Source: Fidelibacterota bacterium (lineage in GTDB: Bacteria > Fidelibacterota > UBA2242 > JAFGTP01). From it: a stretch of DNA of 22,047 bases. The DNA lies in NCBI GenBank assembly GCA_029939785.1, contig JAOZSG010000002.1:1-22047 (forward strand). The letters are read 5' to 3'. The notes below the pieces were generated by a model, which did no database searches, was not told the origin of the DNA, and worked only from the letters and a program-made list of their open reading frames with translations. A program made the translations under genes and the position numbers. Position 1 is the first letter of the stretch. The number at the start of each line of letters is the position of its first letter. This document shows, in pieces, positions 15,219 to 22,047 of this stretch.

Positions 15219-17102
15219 TTAATCCAGTAGTTTTTCAATCTCATCCATTGCCCAATTCATTTCTTTCATAGTTAATTTGAAAGGCTCTTCAGTTGTCATA
15301 TCAACCCCAGCTTTTTTAAGGAGGTTTATAGGATAATCTGATCCACCAGATGAAATGAACTTAATGTATTTCTTTAATGCTTCATTTTCACCACTCCATA
15401 CTTTAGATGCTAAAGCAACTGAAGCAGTATATGACGTAGCATATTGATATACATAGAAGTTATAATAGAAATGTGGAATATATGACCATTCTGCTTTAAT
15501 ATAATCAGGTACTTTACAAATATTTTTAGCATGTCCATAATATTGATCGACTATTTCTTTGTAAGTTTTATCAAGAATATCACCTGTTAGTTGTTGTCCA
15601 TTTTCAACCATTTCATGAACTTTTAATTCAAATTCAGCAAATTGTGTTTGTCTGAAAACAGTTCCTTTAATTCCATCAAGATAATTCATCAGTAAAGATA
15701 ATTTGGCATCTTTGTCACTAAGTTTTTTATAGTAATCATGAAATAATAATACTTCATTAAATGTTGATGCTACTTCTGCAACAAAGATTGAATAATCTGC
15801 AGTTTCATAGGGTTGAGTTTTGTTTGAATAATAACTATGCATTGTGTGACCAAGTTCATGAATTAATGTACTGACATCATTATAACTACCATTATAATTT
15901 AAAAGAATGTAAGGATGTTCATCATACACACTTCCATTGGAATAAGCACCGGAACGTTTTCCCTTAGTAGGATAAATATCAATCCAGCGATTGTCAAAAG
16001 CTTTTTGCACTACATTTTTATAGTCATCACCTAAAGGTTCAATTGCATCAAGTACCATTTTTGAACCTTCTTCATAAGTGAAATTTTTCTCAAAATTTCC
16101 AACAGCCGGGGCATAAATATCAAAATATGAAAGCGTATCAATATTCATCATATTGGCTTTGAGTTTTAGATATCTGTGAAATGTTCCAATATTGTTGTGA
16201 ACATTATCAATTAATTTGTGATAAACTTCGACAGGAATATTATTTTCATCAAGAGAACTTTCCAAACAACTTTCATAATTTCGAACTCTTTTATAAAAAA
16301 GATCTTTTTTTACGTTTGCACTTAATTGAGCACCATAAGTACGACTATATTTATTTAATTCACCAAAAAATGTTCCGAAAACTTTTTTTCGGTCTTCACG
16401 GTTTGAAGTTGCTCTATATTTTGAAAAACCTGCTGCATCAAGATAGACATCACTTCCGTCAGTTAATTTTACAGTTGGATAGGGAAAATCAGCATTGCTG
16501 AAAATTCCATATATTGAAGATGCTGCTCCACTCATTAATCCTGCTTCGGCAATTATTCTTTCTTCTTTTGCTGATAATAGATGTTCTTTTGAACGGAACA
16601 AATCATGGAGGTAAAATCTAAAATCTTTTAAACCATTTTCAACAGAAATAAATTCGTCAATTTTTTCCTTACTCATTTTCAAAATTTCTGGATCAACAAA
16701 GGAAGCCATAGAGTTAAATTCTGTTCCAATTTGACCTATTTCCTGTTTCATCGCCTGATATTTTGACACTCTTGTATCCAAATCAGAATTCATACTTGCA
16801 TAGGAATATAAACGTCCAAATGTTTTTCCGATTTCACTTTGCAATTTAAGACATTTAAATAGAATTTTTGGAGATTTGGCTAATTGTCCTTTGTATTTAT
16901 CAATTTCAGAAAATTTCTTTATTAAATTTTCTTTTGCCAGATTCCATGCTTCATCAGATTCATAAATGTCAGTCAAGTCCCATTTTGCTTCATCACCAAT
17001 GTTTTGTTTTACAGTTTTTTCTTTAACGTCACCTGTTTCTTTGTCAGAACATTGAACAAGAAGAGCAACACACATCATAATTACACCTATTGTTTTTTTC
17101 AT
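15219..17102 (-). CDS. pepF: exported M3B oligoendopeptidase F-like metallopeptidase
   Basis: Zinc endopeptidase for short peptides. The zinc site is HELGHTMHS with His415, Glu416 and His419; the third ligand is probably Glu443 in FVAEVASTFNE. The region around AKNICKVPDYIKAEW and PHFYYNFYVYQYATSY is the substrate-binding tail typical of PepF. Its 627 residues fit PepF (about 600) plus an N-terminal export signal. The signal KKTIGVIMMCVALLVQC ends in a possible lipobox (Cys18), but Gln at -1 is unusual, so type-I cleavage or a non-lipid anchor is possible. The exported location differs from the classic cytosolic PepF and suggests peptide use in the periplasm. The start has GGGAGAAG 5 bases upstream. 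It has its own strong terminator, so it is probably monocistronic. The symbol is a family name. Confidence 0.85.
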   Translation of the reverse strand: MKKTIGVIMMCVALLVQCSDKETGDVKEKTVKQNIGDEAKWDLTDIYESDEAWNLAKENLIKKFSEIDKYKGQLAKSPKILFKCLKLQSEIGKTFGRLYSYASMNSDLDTRVSKYQAMKQEIGQIGTEFNSMASFVDPEILKMSKEKIDEFISVENGLKDFRFYLHDLFRSKEHLLSAKEERIIAEAGLMSGAASSIYGIFSNADFPYPTVKLTDGSDVYLDAAGFSKYRATSNREDRKKVFGTFFGELNKYSRTYGAQLSANVKKDLFYKRVRNYESCLESSLDENNIPVEVYHKLIDNVHNNIGTFHRYLKLKANMMNIDTLSYFDIYAPAVGNFEKNFTYEEGSKMVLDAIEPLGDDYKNVVQKAFDNRWIDIYPTKGKRSGAYSNGSVYDEHPYILLNYNGSYNDVSTLIHELGHTMHSYYSNKTQPYETADYSIFVAEVASTFNEVLLFHDYYKKLSDKDAKLSLLMNYLDGIKGTVFRQTQFAEFELKVHEMVENGQQLTGDILDKTYKEIVDQYYGHAKNICKVPDYIKAEWSYIPHFYYNFYVYQYATSYTASVALASKVWSGENEALKKYIKFISSGGSDYPINLLKKAGVDMTTEEPFKLTMKEMNWAMDEIEKLLD

Positions 17103-17135
17103 TTTTCTTCTCCCTGATTATTTCCATCAATATTT

Positions 17136-17151
17136 ATCCTTTGATAAGGAT
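17136..17151. repeat. 6-bp hairpin in the pepF leader
   Basis: ATCCTT (17136-17141) and AAGGAT (17146-17151) pair around TGAT, about 35-50 bases upstream of the pepF ATG on the minus strand. Short, but more GC-rich than its surroundings. It may be incidental. Confidence 0.3.
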
Positions 17152-17288
17152 TAATTATGTATAATAAGTTTTGAATTGAAATATATTATTTTTTTTTATT
17201 TTCACAAAGTCTTATTACTGGTAAAATACTTTTAATTAGAAATTAATATTGTTATTATTTTTCATTCTGGTTTGCAGAGCATGCTAGT

Positions 17289-18068
17289 TCAGACTTTCAA
17301 CTTCATTGAAACAGGACAATGATCTGATCCTAACACAGATGGGTGTATTTCTGCATCCAATATTCTTGTAACACTTGATTCATCAACACAAAAATAATCA
17401 ATCCGCCATCCTATATTTCTCTTTCTTGCATTAAAGCGATAACTCCACCAGGTATAATTATTAGGTTCATTGTTGAACATACGGAATGTATCAATATATC
17501 CAGTATTTATAAAGGTATCCATTGAATCTCTTTCTTGTATTGAGAAACCTGGATTATTCATATTGGTTCTCGGATTTTTTAGATCAATTTCCTTATGGGC
17601 TACATTATAATCTCCACAAATTACTATAGTTTTTTTCTTTTTCAATTTTTCACAATATTCCAGTATTGCAGTATTAAAACCAGTCTTGTAATCTATTCTT
17701 AATAACTCATGTTGTGCATTTGGATAATAACAATTGATGAAGTAAAAATCATCAAATTCCAGAGTAATTACTCTTCCTTCTATATCAAATTGCTCTATAC
17801 CGATTCCGTTTATTACATTTAAAGGTTCAATCCTTGTTAAAACTCCAACTCCTGAATATCCTTTTTTGACTGCACTAAACCAATAATTTTTATAACTTTC
17901 CATGTTAATTATTGATTCCGGTATTTGATCCGGCTGTGCTTTTGTTTCCTGAATACCAATGATATCCGGGTTTAGATTTTTGATTATATCTGTGAAACCT
18001 TTTTTTTCAACAGCACGGATACCATTTACATTCCATGAAAAAAGATTTAATTGGTTATTGTTTGTCAT
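17289..18068 (-). CDS. xth: exodeoxyribonuclease III / AP endonuclease
   Basis: Cytosolic base-excision-repair enzyme of the EEP (exonuclease-endonuclease-phosphatase) fold: it cuts 5' of abasic sites and removes 3' blocking groups. Its 259 residues match the ExoA/Xth family. Active-site motifs are all present: LFSWNVNGIRA (Asn13), GIQETKA (metal-binding Glu41), CYYPNAQ (Tyr115), CGDYNVAH (Asp153, Asn155), WRIDYF (Asp224) and GSDHCPV (Asp249, His250). The start is supported by GAGGAA about 5 bases upstream. It is separated from pepF by about 186 bp and probably expressed alone from the promoter upstream. Nothing is unusual; the xth/exoA naming is by family. Confidence 0.93.
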   Translation of the reverse strand: MTNNNQLNLFSWNVNGIRAVEKKGFTDIIKNLNPDIIGIQETKAQPDQIPESIINMESYKNYWFSAVKKGYSGVGVLTRIEPLNVINGIGIEQFDIEGRVITLEFDDFYFINCYYPNAQHELLRIDYKTGFNTAILEYCEKLKKKKTIVICGDYNVAHKEIDLKNPRTNMNNPGFSIQERDSMDTFINTGYIDTFRMFNNEPNNYTWWSYRFNARKRNIGWRIDYFCVDESSVTRILDAEIHPSVLGSDHCPVSMKLKV

Positions 18069-18115
18069 TTATTCCTCGATAAATTATAATAGATTTCTAT
18101 AAAAAAGTATAGCGT

Positions 18116-18144
18116 ATTATACAAATTTTAAATGTTTACAACAA
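18116..18144 (-). promoter_or_regulatory. candidate promoter for exonuclease III
   Basis: On the minus strand TTGTTG (18144-18139), then 17 bases, then a perfect TATAAT (18121-18116). The xth ATG is about 48 bases downstream. A second TATAAT lies at 18088-18083 without a good -35. Weak to moderate support in such AT-rich DNA. Confidence 0.3.
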
Positions 18145-18322
18145 AAGATAAAATTCCAAATCTCAAAAAACAAAAACTAAATTCGAAACACATATCTCGA
18201 TTAGTTTGTTCGAAAATTGTTTTTTTATCTTTGTTTAGAAAATTTAGAATTTTGATAAGAATAGTATCGTACCTAAAAGTACAGGGTTTTGGAGTGTCAG
18301 AATTGTTATTACAAATAGAGTC

Positions 18323-18335
18323 GCCACGTTGTGGC
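18323..18335. repeat. small GC-rich hairpin
   Basis: GCCAC and GTGGC form a perfect 5-bp stem around GTT, a GC-rich island in very AT-rich DNA. The flanks (GAGTC before, TGAAA after) look like a partly lost longer stem. Possibly a relic of a short palindromic repeat. Confidence 0.35.
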
Positions 18336-18473
18336 TGAAATCAATTAACAATTAACAACCATTCTAAATATACAATTGCAATATCTAACATGGAATTTCT
18401 AACGATGAAGGAGAAATCTTTGAAAGTTATAGTAGAATAATATCTGGTAATTATTAATAATACTACACGGATT

Positions 18474-18500
18474 AAACGGATTGCACAGATTTTATTAATT
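18474..18500. repeat. degenerate ACGGATT-type interspersed repeat, copy 2
   Basis: ACACGGATTAAACGGATTG followed by CACAGATT; shares its words and order with the copy at 6411-6446, minus a nine-base insertion. Both lie in non-coding DNA. Confidence 0.5.
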
Positions 18501-18846
18501 TAATTCAAACCAATTTCCGACTAACTGAAAAACCTTGATCATTAATCTTCAAACAAATCGGTCTAATGATTTCTGAAACCGAGTATCGAGTATCAAATAT
18601 AGAGTAAATGACAAACAGGACAACTTATATTACAATTATGTCTATGTAACTAATTAATTTTTAAATCTCAGGTCAAGAGTTCTAAAACTATAAAGATTTC
18701 AATTACAGAATTATTATTCCAGTTAAACTGTTTATCATATTTTTTAAAATGATTTGTGCATTTGAATTGTGAGATTTAGTAAGAAGAGAGGAGATGCCAC
18801 AAACCTGAATATTTACATTTATATTTATGTATTCATACTGCATCTG

Positions 18847-19929
18847 TTAGGTTCGACGTTTTTTATTTTGCTCTTTGACTTCATCATGCATTCTTTTAAA
18901 AATCTTCCCCATATTTTTTTCTGCTCGTCGTTTTTCAATATAGGATTGTTCGTTGAATTCAGTTTCTTTTCGCAATTTTATATAATTTTCGTACCTATTC
19001 GAATTAATTTTCTTTTCTTTAACAGCTTTTAAAACTGAACAATCGGGCTCACTGATATGAGTACAATTTCGAAATTTACATGTTTTCCCAATTAAGTCAA
19101 TATCAGTAAAAGTTTCATCAATTCCGGTTTTGATCTCAATATTTCCAAGTTCCCTCATTCCGGGAGTATCAATAATCAATCCGCCAGATTCTAAAACTAC
19201 CAGTTCTCTACGTGTAGTTTTATGTTTTCCCTTGCTATCTTTTTCTCGGACTTCCATGGTTCCATAGATTTCTTCTCCAATTACACTGTTTAATAATGTA
19301 GTTTTTCCTACACCTGATGATCCAAGAAGACAATATGTTTGACCGGGATTTATTATGCTCTTGATAATATCCAAACCTTCACCGGTTTTATTGCTAAATG
19401 CATATATGTCATTTTCGATGTGAGCATTTCTAATTAATGCAATTTTTTTCCCCAATTCTTCTGGAGTTATTAAATCAAGTTTGCATAATAAAATTATTGG
19501 TTTAATATTACTATCATTCACCATGGTTAGATAACGTTCTAGTCGATTTATATTAAAATTCAAATCAAGAGATTGTACAAGAAAAGTATAATCGATATTT
19601 GATGCAATTAATTGGTACTCAATTCTTTTCCCCGCAACTTTACGTTTTAGTACAGATTTTCTTGGGTATATTTCTTTGATTACAGGAGTTGAATTTTTCA
19701 CATTAGTATCGACCTTTACCCAATCTCCGACCGCTGGTAGTTCAAGATTAGATATTGCATTGAACTTCATCTTATAGGGAATTTTTGCAATGAATTCTTT
19801 TTCTTCATTACGAATTATGTAACTATTTTTATTAATTGCAATTATCCTGGCAAGATCTGCTTTAATTTCATCAAGTTTACTTAAATTCGTCTGATACCAG
19901 TCACAATATCCTAATTCAGTAAAATCCAT
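18847..19929 (-). CDS. rsgA: ribosome small subunit-dependent GTPase A
   Basis: Late-stage 30S maturation GTPase that binds the decoding centre and releases maturation factors. The circularly permuted GTPase order is clear: an N-terminal OB-fold domain (about 1-100), then G4 (LCKLDL, 148-153), G5 (FSNKTG, 178-183), G1/P-loop GSSGVGKT (203-210) and G3 DTPG (254-257). The C-terminal zinc site follows with Cys284, Cys289, His291 and Cys297 in CKFRNCTHISEPDC. Its 360 residues fit the longer RsgA type, with an Arg/Lys-rich C-terminal helix. G4 has Cys in place of the usual Asn or Thr before KxD, a mild oddity. The start has GGAG 13 bases upstream, rather far, but no better start is seen. It is 129 bp downstream of the CsgG-like lipoprotein gene, possibly in the same transcript. 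Confidence 0.94.
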   Translation of the reverse strand: MDFTELGYCDWYQTNLSKLDEIKADLARIIAINKNSYIIRNEEKEFIAKIPYKMKFNAISNLELPAVGDWVKVDTNVKNSTPVIKEIYPRKSVLKRKVAGKRIEYQLIASNIDYTFLVQSLDLNFNINRLERYLTMVNDSNIKPIILLCKLDLITPEELGKKIALIRNAHIENDIYAFSNKTGEGLDIIKSIINPGQTYCLLGSSGVGKTTLLNSVIGEEIYGTMEVREKDSKGKHKTTRRELVVLESGGLIIDTPGMRELGNIEIKTGIDETFTDIDLIGKTCKFRNCTHISEPDCSVLKAVKEKKINSNRYENYIKLRKETEFNEQSYIEKRRAEKNMGKIFKRMHDEVKEQNKKRRT

Positions 19930-20058
19930 TATTTATAATTTTCTCCAATACTTTTTTCAAGATCTTATTTTGTACAAATTTCTTACATAACTGATTAATA
20001 TACTAACAATTTATTTTAACTATCTGTTTTAGTTCTGTTAATCCGTGAGCAATGTTTT

Positions 20059-21024
20059 TCATTTTATTATAGGAATATTACGAAATTCTATTTTAAAACC
20101 TCTATATCCACAAAGTATTTGTAATAATGATATTTTGGTTGCTGAGGAAGATACATTCTCGAAATGAAGTTCCATATTTACAGAATTTCCAGCAACAATT
20201 TTTTTTGTTGCTCCATCATATTGACTAATTCCTGTTATTTTTCTTAACTGATTGGCAAATTTTACTGCTGAAATAATATATTCATTTCCTGATTCATCAT
20301 AAATCTTTGTTTGATAGTGCCAGCCGTAAGTCACCTCGGCATTTTTATCATCTTCTGTTGAATTAGTAATTTTTATCTTACAAATAACTGTTCTCCCTGA
20401 CATTTGTGCTTCAACTAATTCGAATTTTAAACCTTCTTTTTCAATGATTTGATTGGTTTGGACTTGTGGTTTGTTGGGAGTTGGTGATTTAGTAATTTGA
20501 CCAAGTAAATTTCTGATAGTTTCATCTTTGGGGATTTTTATAGATGCCACTGAAAAGATTTTCCCCGATTCTGTAGAAATCAGGCGTGCATTGACTTTTA
20601 CTGTTCCTCCCAGATCAGTTATTGAACCGGACGCAATGGCATTTACACCTAATATTTTTCCCAGTTCTACAGCAGAAGTCTGATCAATCATTCCACTCAG
20701 AGATAATTTATGTTCTTTTATGATTTTATTTAACAATTGTCTTTCCACTACTTCAAATTTACCTGTTCTATATAATCGAGTTATAAGTTCTTCTGCCAGA
20801 TATCTGCCAAGGTTGGTAACATTACCCTGAATATCAGAAAATTCAATGATAGCTATTTTAGATTTTTGATTCTGGGAGAGGCTTAGTACAATTTGATTAA
20901 CTAAATCATCTAACCGAGAATCTAAATTTTGTTGAGGTTGCCGTATTTCTTTTTGGGATGACGCACAACTTAATATGAAGAAAAGTAATAGAATAATTCC
21001 TAATAATCGTTTTCTTATTTTCAT
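20059..21024 (-). CDS. CsgG/FlgO-like lipoprotein with C-terminal beta-sandwich domain
   Basis: Predicted outer-membrane-directed lipoprotein. The signal LLGIILLLFFILSC ends in a canonical lipobox (Cys20). Residues about 35-165 resemble the FlgO/CsgG fold: KIAIIEFSDIQGN, then GRYLAEELITRLYRTGKFEVVER, then GMIDQTSAVELGKILGVNAI and ASGSITDLGGTVKVNARLI. A Pro/Asn/Gln-rich linker (about 180-193) leads to a beta-rich domain (about 194-321) resembling DUF4352-type Ig-like domains. The start at 21024 is chosen because GGAG lies 8 bases upstream and it gives a proper lipoprotein signal. An upstream in-frame ATG at 21108 would overlap the preceding gene and bury the signal. The gene is 37 bp downstream of the DnaJ-like gene, so they are probably co-transcribed. 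Family members serve in curli export pores and flagellar outer-membrane assembly; neither is evident here. Confidence 0.72.
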   Translation of the reverse strand: MKIRKRLLGIILLLFFILSCASSQKEIRQPQQNLDSRLDDLVNQIVLSLSQNQKSKIAIIEFSDIQGNVTNLGRYLAEELITRLYRTGKFEVVERQLLNKIIKEHKLSLSGMIDQTSAVELGKILGVNAIASGSITDLGGTVKVNARLISTESGKIFSVASIKIPKDETIRNLLGQITKSPTPNKPQVQTNQIIEKEGLKFELVEAQMSGRTVICKIKITNSTEDDKNAEVTYGWHYQTKIYDESGNEYIISAVKFANQLRKITGISQYDGATKKIVAGNSVNMELHFENVSSSATKISLLQILCGYRGFKIEFRNIPIIK

Positions 21025-21032
21025 AATTAATA

Positions 21033-21036
21033 CTCC
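21033..21036 (-). promoter_or_regulatory. ribosome binding site fixing the CsgG/FlgO-like lipoprotein start
   Basis: GGAG on the minus strand lies 8 bases before the ATG at 21024. It supports the shorter 321-residue lipoprotein over an in-frame ATG 28 codons upstream inside the DnaJ-like gene. Confidence 0.75.
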
Positions 21037-21061
21037 ATTTAATATTTCATTTAATTTATTG

Positions 21062-22042
21062 TTATATAACAGATATTCTGACAAACATATCTCCAGTACC
21101 GGAATCATTAAGAATTGGTAATCCTTTACCTTTGATTTTGAGCAATTTTCCTGACTGCGAATTTGGGGGAATTATAATTTTAATCTTTCCTGAAATTAAT
21201 GGAATAATTTTTTCAGTTCCTTGATTAGCTTCTGAAGCAGTTAGTTCCAAATCGTACAATATATCATTATTATCTCTTTGGAAAATCTTATGTTTTTCTT
21301 CTTTAAATATTGTAATTAAATCACTAACAACATTATTTCTTATGCCAATATTTCCTTTTCCGCTTATAGTTATATATTGACCTTCACTTACTCCGGCAGG
21401 TACGTTAATTTCAACAACCTCTTCACTATTAATTCGTCCTTTGCCATTACATTCTGTACATTTATCAGTAATTATTTCACCGGTTCCATCACAGAGAGTA
21501 CATGATATTATATTTGTCATTTGTCCAAATATCGAATTTGTTATTTGCTTAACACTACCACTTCCATTACAAGTCGTACATTTCTTTTTTGCTGAAGCAG
21601 ATTTCGCACCTGACCCATTGCATTTTGTACATTTTACATACTTTTTATATTTTAATTTTTTTGTAATACCTGTATATATTTCTTCCAAAGTAAGTGTTAT
21701 ATTTATTTTCAGGTCTTCATCTTTAATTTTTTGATTTTCATTATTATTTTTTTCACTTTGATTATTTCCGAAGTTTTCAAAGCCTCCACCTCCGAAGCTG
21801 TTCATAAAAGCTGAAAAAATATTTGCACTATTATTTATTTCATCAACTTGAGCTTTTAAACTGGAATCTAAATCAACAGCTTTGTCGAACTCAACTTTTG
21901 CTTTATCATATTCATTTTTATCAGATAATTCTTTTCCTTTATTAAAATGCTGTAAAGCTTTTTCTTTTTTTAATTTTTCTTCTTTTTTCTTTTTTTCTGC
22001 CAAATCTGTATCATGACATTCAGTACATTTAAGTGCTTTCAT
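21062..22042 (-). CDS. DnaJ-like chaperone body (zinc finger plus CTD) with TPR-like segment and no J domain in view
   Basis: The protein has the DnaJ client-binding half. A DnaJ-like CTD-I opening at 111-137 (LKINITLTLEEIYTGITKKL) is interrupted by four intact CxxCxGxG zinc motifs (Cys138/141, 155/158, 181/184, 195/198). Then come CTD-I (EINVPAGVSEGQYITISGKG) and CTD-II to the end (IIPPNSQSGKLLKIKGKGLP). The usual C-terminal dimerisation helix is absent. No J domain with HPD is seen. Instead residues 1-70 hold MKALKCTECH, a Lys/Glu helix and one TPR-like unit (ALQHFNKGKELSDKNEYDKA), then a short G/F-like patch (FGGGGFENFG). The first ATG is five bases from the window edge with no in-frame stop before it, so the N-terminus may be incomplete. 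It is followed closely by the CsgG/FlgO-like lipoprotein gene. Without a J domain it would not be expected to stimulate DnaK. Confidence 0.75.
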   Translation of the reverse strand: MKALKCTECHDTDLAEKKKKEEKLKKEKALQHFNKGKELSDKNEYDKAKVEFDKAVDLDSSLKAQVDEINNSANIFSAFMNSFGGGGFENFGNNQSEKNNNENQKIKDEDLKINITLTLEEIYTGITKKLKYKKYVKCTKCNGSGAKSASAKKKCTTCNGSGSVKQITNSIFGQMTNIISCTLCDGTGEIITDKCTECNGKGRINSEEVVEINVPAGVSEGQYITISGKGNIGIRNNVVSDLITIFKEEKHKIFQRDNNDILYDLELTASEANQGTEKIIPLISGKIKIIIPPNSQSGKLLKIKGKGLPILNDSGTGDMFVRISVI

Positions 22043-22047
22043 ATTAG

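Larger units (their letters stand above)
18069..18846. other. 778-bp non-coding, relic-rich intergenic region
   Basis: No convincing gene. A 68-codon open frame at 18132-18338 has no ribosome binding site and no recognisable features. The region holds a candidate xth promoter (18116-18144), a small GC-rich hairpin GCCAC-GTT-GTGGC (18323-18335), a stretch at 18390-18425 (AACGATGAAGGAGAAATCTT) that looks like a worn copy of a short intergenic repeat seen in FCB-group genomes, copy 2 of the ACGGATT repeat (18474-18500), and a tandem GAGTATC pair (18581-18594). Such patchworks are usually decayed interspersed repeats. Confidence 0.6.

Noticed and set aside
18132..18338. Open frame of 68 codons on the + strand
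   Set aside because: No ribosome binding site, no recognisable domain, basic low-complexity composition, and it overlaps the xth promoter region and a hairpin. Treated as chance.
21025..21108. Longer N-terminus for the CsgG/FlgO-like lipoprotein
   Set aside because: It would overlap the DnaJ-like gene and hide the lipoprotein signal; the 21024 start has a good ribosome binding site.
22013..22027. CTECH as a haem c-binding CxxCH motif in the DnaJ-like protein
   Set aside because: There is no export signal in view and the protein is a cytosolic chaperone type; a partial zinc ribbon or chance is more likely.
1..22047. CRISPR array, tRNA or rRNA gene, insertion sequence or prophage
   Set aside because: No regularly spaced repeats, no TTCGA-type T-loop with cloverleaf context, and no transposase, integrase or phage protein was seen on either strand.

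Overview
The window is a strongly AT-rich bacterial chromosome segment of mostly ordinary chromosomal genes. A TonB-dependent receptor with a carboxypeptidase-regulatory-like N-terminal domain, a secreted S9 peptidase of the type common in Bacteroidota, several lipoproteins and degenerate interspersed repeats between genes all point to a Gram-negative member of the Bacteroidota/FCB assemblage. Nearly every gene has a clear GGAG-type ribosome binding site and one intergenic region has a TTGACA-17-TAATAT promoter. This is unlike typical Bacteroidota, so a neighbouring low-GC candidate phylum (Cloacimonadota, Delongbacteria or Marinimicrobia, for example) is a fair guess. I cannot fix the taxon from the sequence. 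I saw no tRNA, rRNA, CRISPR array, transposase, integrase or phage gene.

Layout. 1-483: leader region with a strong 13-bp inverted repeat, then a TonB-dependent receptor (484-2940, +). 3065-4973 (-): a two-gene operon of an internally duplicated AhpD-like protein followed by an aldose-1-epimerase-like protein. It is divergent from a YqhD-type NADPH alcohol/aldehyde reductase (5214-6374, +), and the shared promoter region holds a perfect 12-bp inverted repeat. 6375-6677: a gap containing a hairpin and two degenerate repeat elements. 6678-9611 (+): S9 peptidase. 9742-14038 (+): purL, an M20D amidohydrolase and a divergent Asp/Glu racemase, closely spaced. 14054-18068 (-): a DUF4398-like/LysM lipoprotein, an M3B oligoendopeptidase with its own 36-bp palindromic terminator, and exonuclease III. 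18069-18846: 778 bp of non-coding, relic-rich DNA. 18847-22042 (-): a DnaJ-like protein with no J domain in view, a CsgG/FlgO-like lipoprotein, then rsgA.

How the genes may work together. The AhpD-like and YqhD-like proteins are both redox or aldehyde-detoxification candidates and may share one operator. The M20D amidohydrolase and the racemase are adjacent, which would suit release of an amino acid from an N-acyl or peptide precursor followed by stereo-inversion. The S9 and M3 peptidases are predicted exported, as expected for a peptide-using heterotroph. The DnaJ-like/CsgG-like pair at the right edge is the least conventional part. There a zinc-finger chaperone body with a TPR-like segment in place of a J domain sits 37 bp upstream of a lipoprotein of an outer-membrane-associated fold. 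The first gene of that pair touches the window edge and may be incomplete. I found no clearly new multi-gene defence, mobile or secretion system; most of the window is routine metabolism and housekeeping.
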